Shown here: in pieces, positions 1-6,465 of the stretch
Numbering within the stretch: position 1 is the stretch's first letter
Layout of the letters: every line of letters begins with the position of its first letter
Origin: Affinundibacterium amnicola
GTDB lineage: Bacteria; Pseudomonadota; Gammaproteobacteria; Burkholderiales; Burkholderiaceae_D
DNA length: 64,000 nucleotides
Direction of reading: 5' to 3'
Assembly: GCF_014284275.1 (NCBI RefSeq)
Contig: NZ_JACOFU010000005.1
Span: 248,001 to 312,000, forward strand
Program-made: the position numbers and the translations under genes
The notes under the pieces: model-generated
Told to the model about the DNA's origin: nothing
The model's input: the letters and a program-made list of their open reading frames with translations, nothing else
The model's database searches: none

Positions 1-861
1 AGGTACGACATTGCCGTGGAGTAAATCATTGCGTTCGTTAATTAAGCGATGGAAGTTTTTGCAGGCTTCGGTCTTGAAATCAATGGGCTTCTCAAAGCCT
101 ATACACGATAGGTGTAAACCACGGATTCGGACGTCAATTTGTTGTCGATATATGCTTTCCATCAAGCGATTATCCGATTTGACGTCTGGGCGGGCTAGCA
201 CAAAGATCAGCAGATTGAGGAATGCTTCCGCCCATACTGGTAGCATTGATCTAATTCCAAAGCAAAGCCCGTAGGCTCGACTATGTGATTCAGTAACCGC
301 CTTCCAAACTTTGGCTTGCTCGATTGCTGAACTTGGCGTATTGAATTCACTTGAGAATGGAGATGAAAGGTCTAGATTCGAGAGTTCGTGACGAAGACTG
401 TGAATCGTGCGCGTTAGGCGTGCGTATGGGTTTACAAACTCTGTCCAATGTTCCAGTTTCTCTCGAACGGCGGCCATCTTCAGTCCGTGATTCTTAAAAT
501 CTGCTCGAATCTGATCTATTAGTTCGAGGCGTTCAGAACTAGTGAACTCCAGTTCTCCAATCACAAATAGATCGGTTCTGAAGTTGGTTCCCCAGAATCC
601 GATAAGTGACTCTCGATGCTTGAGTGTCCAGTCCCAATGGACCAGATTATCAGAGTGATCGTTCCGCAGAAAGTTTTGGATTCCGTTGGGCATGCCAAAC
701 CGCGCCGAGAAGTAGCAGTATAGATCGATAGGCTTCAGTTCGTTGCGGAGTTCAAGATATGCGCTGGGATGCGCCGTCGACCGTGTTACCTGCGTACGCT
801 GAATAATTTCCTCAGTCGACGGGCATTCCAAAGATGCGACGAAGTCGGGTGGTAGTGGCAT
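1..861 (-). CDS. HEPN-like hypothetical protein, C-terminus cut by window edge
   Basis: The minus-strand frame is open from an ATG at 861 to the window edge, giving 287 residues without a stop, so the C-terminus lies outside. The visible part is soluble and helix-rich with no signal peptide. The last visible residues carry RNDLLHG, an Rx4H motif preceded by Asn-Glu, which is the signature of many HEPN-type proteins (RNases, toxins, abortive-infection factors). Family assignment rests on that motif and the helical character only. The ATG follows an inverted-repeat-like ATTAGAC stretch. The closest recognisable upstream promoter is at 1272-1299. It could be an antiphage or toxin-antitoxin component, but no partner gene is visible in the window. 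Confidence 0.6.
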   Translation of the reverse strand, partial: MPLPPDFVASLECPSTEEIIQRTQVTRSTAHPSAYLELRNELKPIDLYCYFSARFGMPNGIQNFLRNDHSDNLVHWDWTLKHRESLIGFWGTNFRTDLFVIGELEFTSSERLELIDQIRADFKNHGLKMAAVREKLEHWTEFVNPYARLTRTIHSLRHELSNLDLSSPFSSEFNTPSSAIEQAKVWKAVTESHSRAYGLCFGIRSMLPVWAEAFLNLLIFVLARPDVKSDNRLMESIYRQQIDVRIRGLHLSCIGFEKPIDFKTEACKNFHRLINERNDLLHGNVVP

Positions 862-875
862 GCGAGGTCTAATGT

Positions 876-1079
876 TTAGATGAACGGAACACCGCCACCA
901 GAATTAAAGAATAGTACGACCATAACAGTGATTTTTTTGATCATCCAGTTGAAGTGTTTTCGCTCTACCGATCATAATGCCTTCTTTTTAGAACTACTAT
1001 CAATGTTATTTCGTGCCGAACTTAAACCAATAGTCACGACTCGCGCTAATGATTCCTGATTGGAACCATAACTCTCCAT
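876..1079 (-). pseudogene. Small ORF interrupted by an in-frame TGA (possible gene remnant)
   Basis: An ATG at 1079 opens 35 codons ending in TGA at 972-974. The same frame then continues without further stops to a TAA at 876-878, and its second half (from an ATG at 944) encodes a basic patch followed by a hydrophobic segment (MIKKITVMVVLFF). Read through the single TGA it would be a small protein of about 67 residues with one membrane segment. No good ribosome binding site is visible. It sits between the promoter at 1272-1299 and the HEPN-like gene. It may be chance; I do not recognise a family. Confidence 0.22.
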
Positions 1080-1271
1080 TATTTCGTCGGTTAATATTAG
1101 TTCAGTTCAACAAAATGTAGCGGTCAAGATGATAGGCGAAAAACTAACTTCTCGCACAGCACTTTTTATGTAACCCCTTGAAAACCCAGGTGAATTGGCG
1201 TTTTGTATTCTATTTTGTGATCTGAAATCGTACTATGTTGAACGTAAAAAACGTCATGAATAATGTTAGCC

Positions 1272-1299
1272 ATTCTAACTTTCCACTGCGCCTAGTCAA
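1272..1299 (-). promoter_or_regulatory. Sigma70-type promoter, repeat copy a
   Basis: On the minus strand TTGACT (1299-1294) and TAGAAT (1277-1272) are separated by exactly 16 bp. The same pair with the same spacing occurs at 1910-1937, 6158-6185 and 7471-7498. Sequence just downstream (GG, then a CATTATTCATGACG-like stretch) resembles the copy at 6158. It would serve the small broken ORF and the HEPN-like gene at the left edge. Confidence 0.5.
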
Positions 1300-1386
1300 G
1301 CAAACGATTTTTGATGAATCACGACTGTTGTTGAACAATCATTTGCGCAAATGAGAAGCGATGCTTATCCAAAAAAGCCCGAATCG

Positions 1387-1755
1387 CTAATCAATGTTTT
1401 GCCCGATGCGCCATAGCACGCCTGACGGATCAATCAGACAAAAATCGCGCATTTTCCAGGCTTGCTTTTCTATCTCTGTCATCTTGACGTCGTACTTTTC
1501 TAGCACACCGCTAGCCTGTATGTGCTGCCACCATGCATCGACATCTTCGACCAGGATGTGCATCATGAAATTGTCTGCAAACGATTCGGCGCAAAAGTCT
1601 TGCAGCAGAAAACTCACATGACCAAGATGAAAGTAGGCGATACCATCGCCGTCGGATGCCATTGTGAAGCCTATATCTTGGTAGAACTGTTTCGAGATAT
1701 TGAAATCTTTCGCTGGCACGAAAGCCTTGATTTCGGTGATGCGCAGATTTTTCAT
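1387..1755 (-). CDS. VOC-superfamily (glyoxalase/bleomycin-resistance-like) protein
   Basis: About 122 residues from the ATG at 1755. The pattern is typical of a single VOC module pair: a first beta-strand (ITEIKAFVPAKD), the FYQDIGF helix-strand, a dimer-type second half with MMHILVEDVDAWW, and the terminal FCLIDPSGVLWRIGQ strand. VOC proteins bind a metal or a small ligand and include glyoxalases, dioxygenases and drug-binding proteins; the substrate here cannot be told. The frame stays open upstream to 1887, but the first 44 residues do not fit the family, so the internal ATG is preferred. A promoter at 1910-1937 lies upstream. Confidence 0.8.
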   Translation of the reverse strand: MKNLRITEIKAFVPAKDFNISKQFYQDIGFTMASDGDGIAYFHLGHVSFLLQDFCAESFADNFMMHILVEDVDAWWQHIQASGVLEKYDVKMTEIEKQAWKMRDFCLIDPSGVLWRIGQNID

Positions 1756-1909
1756 TGGAGCTTTCTTGATGGCTTGATGATGAAAATAGTTGTTCGCGTT
1801 TGCTTTTTGAATGAGGGAATTTAAAAAAACCGTTAACAAACCTTCTAAAGGCTTCTGCGAAATTCCTTGCGCATTAGAGCGACGCATGAAATCTTAAACT
1901 GAAAGGAGC

Positions 1910-1937
1910 ATTCTAGTCGTCTAGCATCGAGAGTCAA
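1910..1937 (-). promoter_or_regulatory. Sigma70-type promoter, repeat copy b
   Basis: TTGACT (1937-1932) and TAGAAT (1915-1910) with a 16-bp spacer on the minus strand, upstream of the VOC gene. Only the core elements match the other three copies; downstream sequence is different. Confidence 0.55.
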
Positions 1938-2011
1938 GAAACATGTCGAACAACATCGGTACACAAGCTTGCGGTGATTTGCGAGCGAAGCCACAACCGT
2001 AAGTAATTTAG

Positions 2012-2500
2012 TCAGCGTCGCCGACTAAAGCGAAGGACAACAAGGCGTACTAGCAATGACAAGGCTGTTACCCATCTTGTCTTAGCGATTTTTCCACTTC
2101 GTAAGTTTTGTTCTCCATCAAAGTGGACAGCAAGGGTCCACTGTACGGGCTGTGTATTGGAAGTTTTAGTGATCCGCGTGAGCCGAACACTGGCATCGTG
2201 TGCCAAGGGATCGATGGATTTTTCTTTTACATAAATCGTCGAGGGAGTGAAGTGAACTTTCGCACCGAGTAAGTCAAGCTGCACAGCACCAGGAAGCACG
2301 TCACCATTCGCTAGCTGATAATTTGCCGCTACCAGATAACTGCCAAATGCACCCAAGGCCAAGGCTTCCTCGCAGGGCTTGACGTAGGACTCATCATAAT
2401 CAGCATCGCTCTCCGCATCGCCGCAAAACTGCCAAACCGGGTGGGTTTTCAGATGACTCGCAGTGAGCATGTTGGCGGGGATGGGGTTTGTGTTGGGCAT
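2012..2500 (-). CDS. Hypothetical protein
   Basis: 162 residues, soluble, no signal peptide. I do not recognise the family. An acidic stretch (DAESDADYDESY) sits near residue 30, beta-rich sequence follows, and the C-terminus is hydrophobic then strongly basic (VVLRFSRRR). A second ATG at residue 11 is an alternative start. It lies about 100 bp downstream of the ParE-type toxin on the same strand and may share its transcript. A TGA closes the frame in an inverted repeat (GTCGGCGACGCTGAC). It may be a cassette-borne gene, but no clear attC flanks it. Confidence 0.55.
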   Translation of the reverse strand: MPNTNPIPANMLTASHLKTHPVWQFCGDAESDADYDESYVKPCEEALALGAFGSYLVAANYQLANGDVLPGAVQLDLLGAKVHFTPSTIYVKEKSIDPLAHDASVRLTRITKTSNTQPVQWTLAVHFDGEQNLRSGKIAKTRWVTALSLLVRLVVLRFSRRR

Positions 2501-2606
2501 GTATTGAACTGGATGGATTGTTTGATGCGTTGGTGCGCTGTGAAATTTTTAATTCCTTTTGGGCGCACCGAAGTGCTTCTGTAGAAAGTGCAAGTCGGCG
2601 TTAAAA

Positions 2607-2906
2607 CTAACGAGTATTTTGACGAAGTTTCCAATAGCCCGGGCGCCGTTTGTTATGGGCAATAGCCAATATGAAAATATCTTGTTCATCATGCTGGTAA
2701 ATGATTGAATAGGGGAATCGTTTGAGGATGAACTTACGGAGGAATTGTCCAAGACGTGGTGGTGATTCTGGATGGATCTGAATGAATGTCACTGCGTTTT
2801 GCAGATCGGCGACAAACGATTTGCCCAAACCGATTACTTTGTCTTCATAAAACAAAGCAGCCTCAACAAGTTCTGTTTCAGCATCAGAATGAAACTGAAT
2901 CTGCAT
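2607..2906 (-). CDS. ParE/RelE-family type II toxin
   Basis: 99 residues with the compact ParE/RelE fold pattern: an N-terminal strand and helix (FHSDAETELVEAALFYED), a central SPPRLGQFLRKF segment, RFPYSIIYQ, and the IFILAIAHNKRRPGYW end that is highly characteristic of ParE-like plasmid-stabilisation toxins. These poison gyrase or cleave mRNA. The start overlaps the stop of the upstream antitoxin in a TGATG arrangement, so the two are translationally coupled. The pair sits in the accessory region beside the cassette-like array; toxin-antitoxin pairs are known stabilisers of integron cassette arrays. Confidence 0.88.
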   Translation of the reverse strand: MQIQFHSDAETELVEAALFYEDKVIGLGKSFVADLQNAVTFIQIHPESPPRLGQFLRKFILKRFPYSIIYQHDEQDIFILAIAHNKRRPGYWKLRQNTR

Positions 2907-3136
2907 CAGCTGAGACGACGACGCACATTGTTGAATACCTCATCTGCTGAAATCAAAGTTGCCTCACCGCGCTTGATCTCGGCTAGTCTTGACTCAGCCT
3001 CAATGCGCCATTCTTTCTCGATATCACCAGAATCTGTTGGTTCAAGCGTTCCAAGTAAAAACAGGACAAATTGCGCTCTTTCGTCAGCGGATAACAGAGA
3101 TGCTTTTTGTTCTAACTCTAAAAGATTTAAGGACAT
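2906..3136 (-). CDS. Addiction-module antitoxin
   Basis: 76 residues, acidic and helical (ASLLSADERAQFVLFLLGTLE, then WRIEAESRLAEIKRGEATLISADEVF). This is the pattern of the small 'putative addiction module component' antitoxins that pair with ParE-like toxins: the C-terminal part ending near the VFNNVRRRL helix wraps the toxin. It precedes the toxin gene with a 1-nt overlap. A GGAG-type ribosome binding site lies a few bases before the ATG, and its own promoter is at 3171-3200. Confidence 0.85.
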   Translation of the reverse strand: MSLNLLELEQKASLLSADERAQFVLFLLGTLEPTDSGDIEKEWRIEAESRLAEIKRGEATLISADEVFNNVRRRLS

Positions 3137-3170
3137 TTTGTTCTCCTTCGAGCAGGTATAAACATAAAAG

Positions 3171-3200
3171 ATTATACGTCACTTCAATAGTTGATCCCAA
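3171..3200 (-). promoter_or_regulatory. Promoter of the toxin-antitoxin operon
   Basis: Minus-strand TTGGGA (3200-3195) and a perfect TATAAT (3176-3171) with an 18-bp spacer, about 35 bp before the antitoxin ATG. An own promoter is usual for toxin-antitoxin cassettes. Confidence 0.5.
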
Positions 3201-3263
3201 GCGAGCGGAAAAAACGTCTTGTCGCATAAGCTGCTCAAATAGTTCGGTTTAAGGCGTTGAATC

Positions 3264-3959
3264 TCAACACCCTTGTCGAGACAACTTCGCCACCTCTTGC
3301 ACATGCTTCCCAGGTTTTGCGGCTGATGACAAAAGTAAAACGGTATCCGCATTGTTGTAACGCGATTTTTCCATCACGAGGTCGAGTTTGCCATCGCGGT
3401 CAAGGTCGCCAGCCCACGAGATGCTAATCGTATCGGTGAAATCGCTGTCGCCATTTTCTAAAGTATCGCCTAACCATTGCTGAATCCCGTTACCAAGCAA
3501 ATAAACTTTACACTGCTGAAATTCTTCGCCCTTGGCTTTTTTCTTGCACTGATGTTGTACCGTGTACTTAGTGTTATCGAAACTAATGAGTTGATCACTG
3601 TCGGCCAAAGTAATGTTAGCTTGTTTAAGCTCACCCGTTTTCAGCCCTTCTCTTCGAATGATAAGAAAAGGTGCGGGTCCTTTCATCTCGACCAATTTTC
3701 CAGAGTACGACGCCTTATTACGCTCATCATCCATAATGCCGTCAAACACCGTTTTGATCGTAGGCGCAGCGACCTTTAGTTCAGCACGTTCGCCATTGAC
3801 CATTAAAGCAAACCAATTTCTACCTGCCACATTGGGTACTTCGCCCTTATGAAAAGTGCCAACTTGAATGATCTCGGTCGGAGTCGTGTTGACTGCCATT
3901 GCCATCGGGATGAATAGTCCAAGAAATAGTGACGATAAAAGCGGTTTTGCTAAAGGCAT
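3264..3959 (-). CDS. Exported hypothetical protein with a DxDxDG calcium-type loop
   Basis: 231 residues. The N-terminus is a signal peptide (hydrophobic stretch then AMA, cleavage near residue 22). The mature part is beta-rich. Near residue 188 is AGDLDRDGKLDLV, the calcium-binding loop of FG-GAP/VCBS or dockerin-like repeats. Two cysteines in the middle (QHQCKKK, QQCKVY) and a C-terminal Cys suggest disulfides. Function unknown; probably periplasmic. The start is about 65 bp downstream of the perfect GTTAGAC end of attC-like site A, so it may be the last gene of the cassette array. No clear attC follows its stop, although an ATTCAAC core-like motif does. Confidence 0.65.
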   Translation of the reverse strand: MPLAKPLLSSLFLGLFIPMAMAVNTTPTEIIQVGTFHKGEVPNVAGRNWFALMVNGERAELKVAAPTIKTVFDGIMDDERNKASYSGKLVEMKGPAPFLIIRREGLKTGELKQANITLADSDQLISFDNTKYTVQHQCKKKAKGEEFQQCKVYLLGNGIQQWLGDTLENGDSDFTDTISISWAGDLDRDGKLDLVMEKSRYNNADTVLLLSSAAKPGKHVQEVAKLSRQGC

Positions 3960-4025
3960 GATGTCCTCATGTAATTTATGCGGCGATATGAAAGTAGGGT
4001 GTTGCTGTCATACACGTGTTACATA

Positions 4026-4119
4026 GTCTAACGTAGAAATTGAGCCGAAAACGGCGGCCTGCCGACGGTTTATGCCGCGGCTTTTGCACAAGAGCGACCT
4101 ATTGCATTTTGAGTTGGCT
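4026..4119 (-). repeat. attC-like site A
   Basis: Read on the minus strand it begins at the stop codon of the upstream gene (AGCCAAC, imperfect RYYYAAC) and ends in GTTAGAC, a perfect match to the integron core GTTRRRY. The interior has complementary arms (AGCCG with CGGCT, CGGC with GCCG). The length, about 94 bp, is in the attC range. The left core is degenerate, so this is the weakest of the four sites after C's right core. Confidence 0.5.
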
Positions 4120-4411
4120 ACGCACAGAGATGCTTGTACTTGCTTGATACGCATGTGATTGCCGGAGCATAGAGAACTAGCATCAGCCCTACGGCGCTAA
4201 GCGGTACTAGCGCAAACACCTTACTCCAGCCAGTCAGCTTCCCAATTTCGATGTTCCCTGCAGAGATTGTGATTCTTGGAGCAAAGCAGCCGTACAGGCA
4301 AGCACACAGGAAAAACAGACCAAAGAATCGCGTGACACCGATAGCGCCGAACCAATGGTCGGTCGCAAGGGTAAGTGCAAAGACGATAGCCATTCCGATG
4401 TATTTGTGCAT
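4118..4411 (-). CDS. Small membrane protein, putative cassette gene
   Basis: 97 residues with two or three predicted membrane segments: MAIVFALTLATDHWF, FFGLFFLCACLYGCF and VFALVPLSAVGLMLVLY. A short loop (PRITISAGNIEIGKL) and a cysteine-containing tail follow. No known family recognised. The ATG lies 14 bp after the right core of attC-like site B, with AGGAAA as ribosome binding site, and the TAG stop touches attC-like site A. That tight packing between two sites is what a gene cassette looks like. Confidence 0.6.
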   Translation of the reverse strand: MHKYIGMAIVFALTLATDHWFGAIGVTRFFGLFFLCACLYGCFAPRITISAGNIEIGKLTGWSKVFALVPLSAVGLMLVLYAPAITCVSSKYKHLCA

Positions 4412-4424
4412 ATGATTTCCTAGG

Positions 4425-4517
4425 ACCTAATGCAGAGGCATCGGTATCGCTGCCACCAATAGACTAATGAAGAGTGCGGACGTCATTATTGAGCCTCAGA
4501 CGACCGTTCTGTTATGT
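4425..4517 (-). repeat. attC-like site B
   Basis: Minus strand from ACATAAC to ATTAGGT (one mismatch each from RYYYAAC and GTTRRRY), about 93 bp. It aligns along nearly its whole length with site D at 5543-5635: both share GCAGAGG, ATCGC, CACCA, TAATrAAGAG and GACGACCG blocks in the same order when read on the plus strand. The upstream CDS runs into the site before its stop. Shared attC sequence within one array is typical of chromosomal integrons. Confidence 0.65.
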
Positions 4518-4890
4518 TGCGTTTCTTGATCCAAAACCACCATAGCGAGAAAATCATTGCTGCATACAGAAATAGAATGCTTAGTAAGCCCCCATCTTCT
4601 TGCGTTACCTCATACATCCCATTTGAATCGGTTGTGACGGTCACTGTCTCAGATGAAATTGGATCTGCCTTGATAATCAGATATGTGTTTGAACGTTTTT
4701 CATAAGAACCACTATATTCAGATTTCATTCCAGAAAGAAAAACCATTTCTCCGTGGTATTTGGATAGAGCTGCCTTCGCTTCTGGCCATGGATATAGAAA
4801 TCCATAGAGTGCCATAAGCGGCAAAAGTAACAAGACCACAGGGCTAAGGTACTTAAAGAACGTCAAGAAGAATTTTTTTATCATTTGCAT
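4486..4890 (-). CDS. Membrane-anchored hypothetical protein, putative cassette gene
   Basis: 134 residues. An N-terminal membrane segment (YLSPVVLLLLPLMALYGFLY) is followed by about 65 extracytoplasmic residues and a second segment (LLSILFLYAAMIFSLWWFW) with a basic KKR flank. The layout resembles the DUF3592-type small membrane proteins, but I cannot confirm that. The last residues (ITERSSEAQ) are encoded by attC-like site B itself, because the stop lies about 30 bp inside the site. The start is close to the degenerate end of site C and has no clear ribosome binding site. Confidence 0.6.
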   Translation of the reverse strand: MQMIKKFFLTFFKYLSPVVLLLLPLMALYGFLYPWPEAKAALSKYHGEMVFLSGMKSEYSGSYEKRSNTYLIIKADPISSETVTVTTDSNGMYEVTQEDGGLLSILFLYAAMIFSLWWFWIKKRNITERSSEAQ

Positions 4891-4904
4891 GGGTGATTCA
4901 AAGA

Positions 4905-4968
4905 CACATAGCGTGAAGTTGAGGGGCGGCGCGCTTTTGCGCCTTCCCGCTTGAACGCAGGGTTAGGC
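4905..4968 (-). repeat. attC-like site C (short, hairpin type)
   Basis: Minus strand starts with a perfect GCCTAAC core overlapping the stop codon of the upstream gene. A TGCGTTCAAGC arm follows, then a GC-rich hairpin (GGCGC AAAA GCGC) and a CTCAACTTCACGC arm, closely resembling the classic short attC of aadA-type cassettes. The right core expected after CACGC is degenerate (GCTATGT instead of GTTRRRY). About 64 bp. Confidence 0.65.
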
Positions 4969-5499
4969 ATTTTCATTTGAATTCTTTTCCACTTTGACGA
5001 CCAGTCCATTGAAAAATGCCACCACAAGCTCATTAAACCAAGAGCAAGCTTCTTTACATGTGGCTAGCTCACTGTCGGAAACTTCAAACTCTGTGGCTGT
5101 TTTGGGGTGTGTAATTCTGTTTCTTATTTCTTGTGCCGCCAAAAAGTTATCCCAAGCTACCGTGCCGACTCCCAAATTAAACTCTATACCAAAATATTTC
5201 GTCAAAACACCGAAGGTAAATCTAAAATTTTCGGGCAGCTTTAAATATTTTGTTTGTTCTTTAGTTTGGCCATTACGTTTCAACTCATAAGTTTTATCTG
5301 AAAGCAACGCATATTCAGCAGGCGATAATTTTTTGAATCTCCCCTCTGGTACTGGAGCGAATAACACGGTTTGCTTTAATACCCAAATGGAACCCTCAAT
5401 CATCGCAAAAACATTTCTGACGTAGGCTCTGCGTGTAAATTGATTGTCTTCTTTATCTAGCGCTTGTTCTGCCCAATGTGCATCGTCAATCATGGGCAT
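4963..5499 (-). CDS. HEPN-like protein, putative cassette gene
   Basis: 178 residues from the ATG at 5499, which has a strong AAGGAG six bases before it; a TTG at 5541 and a GTG at 5529 are in-frame alternatives. All-helical, soluble protein. Near the C-terminal third is EIRNRITHPK, an Rx4H motif in the RN-x3-HP context typical of HEPN domains, followed by a helix (ELATCKEACSWFNELVVAFFNG). HEPN proteins include metal-independent RNases, RNA-binding toxins and defence proteins. The TAA stop is part of the GCCTAAC core of attC-like site C and the start lies just after site D, so the gene fills one cassette. Confidence 0.65.
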   Translation of the reverse strand: MPMIDDAHWAEQALDKEDNQFTRRAYVRNVFAMIEGSIWVLKQTVLFAPVPEGRFKKLSPAEYALLSDKTYELKRNGQTKEQTKYLKLPENFRFTFGVLTKYFGIEFNLGVGTVAWDNFLAAQEIRNRITHPKTATEFEVSDSELATCKEACSWFNELVVAFFNGLVVKVEKNSNENA

Positions 5500-5542
5500 T
5501 AACCTCTCCTTGATGTCACCAAGTTTCACTATCGCTCCCAAT

Positions 5543-5635
5543 GCCTAACGCAGAGGTGTAGGGATCGCCCACACCAGAAAATTAATAAAGAGAGAAACCG
5601 TCACTGGCGATTCCCCGACGACCGACCTGTTAGTT
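5543..5635 (-). repeat. attC-like site D
   Basis: Minus strand from AACTAAC (containing the stop codon of the upstream gene) to a perfect GTTAGGC, about 93 bp. Arms GGGGAATCGCC and GGGCGATCCC pair with one unpaired A, like the extrahelical base of attC sites, and the outer cores pair CTAAC with GTTAG. Very similar to site B. Confidence 0.7.
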
Positions 5636-5980
5636 GATGAATTCTCCGAACCAGTAATACCATTCGTAGCCCTTAGCCTGAACTGTTTTTCCATTATTTA
5701 CGACTCTTAGATCAGGTGATTTAACGATGTCTGCAATTTCTAATAGCGATTCTTTAAAATCTTCAATTTCGGTAATACCATAGAAATCGTGATGATCAGT
5801 TAAAAGGATATTGCCCTCTTTATCTTTGACCTCAAAAAAAAGCTCAGTTACTTGATAAGGCACCGTTACCAATACATCAAAATGTACGGCTTCAATGAGA
5901 ATGACTAAAGCGGAGTCTTCAGTATTTTGCGTTACAACCACTGCGTCACCAATAATCTTCAGTATCTCTTGCTTATCCAT
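5630..5980 (-). CDS. Hypothetical protein, putative first cassette gene
   Basis: 116 residues from the ATG at 5980 (a TTG at 5992 is in frame). Soluble, acidic, mixed alpha/beta, with strands VVVTQNTEDSALVILIEA and FDVLVTVPYQVTELFFEV and an aromatic C-terminus (GYEWYYWFGEFIN). No family recognised. The stop lies inside the AACTAAC core of attC-like site D. Just before the start on the minus strand is CGTTAGTTGCC, which looks like another right core, so a further cassette boundary or an attI-like junction may lie at about 5990-6000. The promoter at 6158-6185 is positioned to transcribe this gene and the genes after it. Confidence 0.6.
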   Translation of the reverse strand: MDKQEILKIIGDAVVVTQNTEDSALVILIEAVHFDVLVTVPYQVTELFFEVKDKEGNILLTDHHDFYGITEIEDFKESLLEIADIVKSPDLRVVNNGKTVQAKGYEWYYWFGEFIN

Positions 5981-5992
5981 AATTAAGGGCAA

Positions 5993-6465
5993 CTAACGTG
6001 TTTTCCGCGACAGTTCGTCAAATAAACCCGACACAGTTCGCATAAAAAGTTTAATAAATATTCGTGAAACGCTTTTGTAGCAAGCTTCTTCAGGAATCCA
6101 CGACATATTTAATCAGTGTTAAATTTTCTATGAAAACCGTCACTGATAAAGATGGCCATTCTATCAAGCCGTTTGGTCGAGTCAAGCGAACAATGCATGT
6201 GATGTAGGAGCGTCTTGTGTGGCAGAGCAGTTAGGGTGAATCTTTATCTTTCCTTGGCATTCGGCGCACCCGCACTCGCATAGACCTATACGCAGTTTAC
6301 GTTGAGTCCACAGTTAGGGTGTGGCGCTCTACTTAGGTGCAGATAACACGACGATGTGAAATTCAGAGATTGACTTCACATGTGTATTGCACTGTTCAAT
6401 AGTCTTTTAATGAATATAGAAAGTGGTTATGTCTAGATTGAGGCTATTTGTTGCTATTGGGATAA
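5993..6465. other. Intergenic stretch with repeat promoter copy c
   Basis: No gene supported. It holds the promoter at 6158-6185 and a GTTAGTTG core-like motif at its left end. Two TTAGGGTG-like words (about 6230 and 6316) were seen but have no partner. No integron integrase gene is present here, where it would be expected if this were the attI end of the array. Confidence 0.5.
6158..6185 (-). promoter_or_regulatory. Sigma70-type promoter, repeat copy c
   Basis: TTGACT (6185-6180) and TAGAAT (6163-6158), 16-bp spacer, minus strand, upstream of the putative cassette genes. Spacer and about 40 bp downstream are clearly related to copy d at 7471-7498 (TTGAtTAGAAT, CCATCTTyATCA). Confidence 0.6.

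Noticed and set aside
861..882. TCTAA-ACA-TTAGA palindrome before the left-edge HEPN-like gene, possibly a collapsed attC
   Set aside because: The two cores would be directly joined without the usual interior; too short to support a site.
3210..3263. ATTCAAC core-like motif after the stop of the exported protein gene, possibly a fifth attC
   Set aside because: It matches RYYYAAC, but no GTTRRRY partner or folded arms were found before the antitoxin gene.
5985..6000. CGTTAGTTGCC before the first cassette gene, possibly attI or another attC end
   Set aside because: Only one core-like word is present; no hairpin partner and no integrase gene nearby, so it is mentioned only as a possible boundary.
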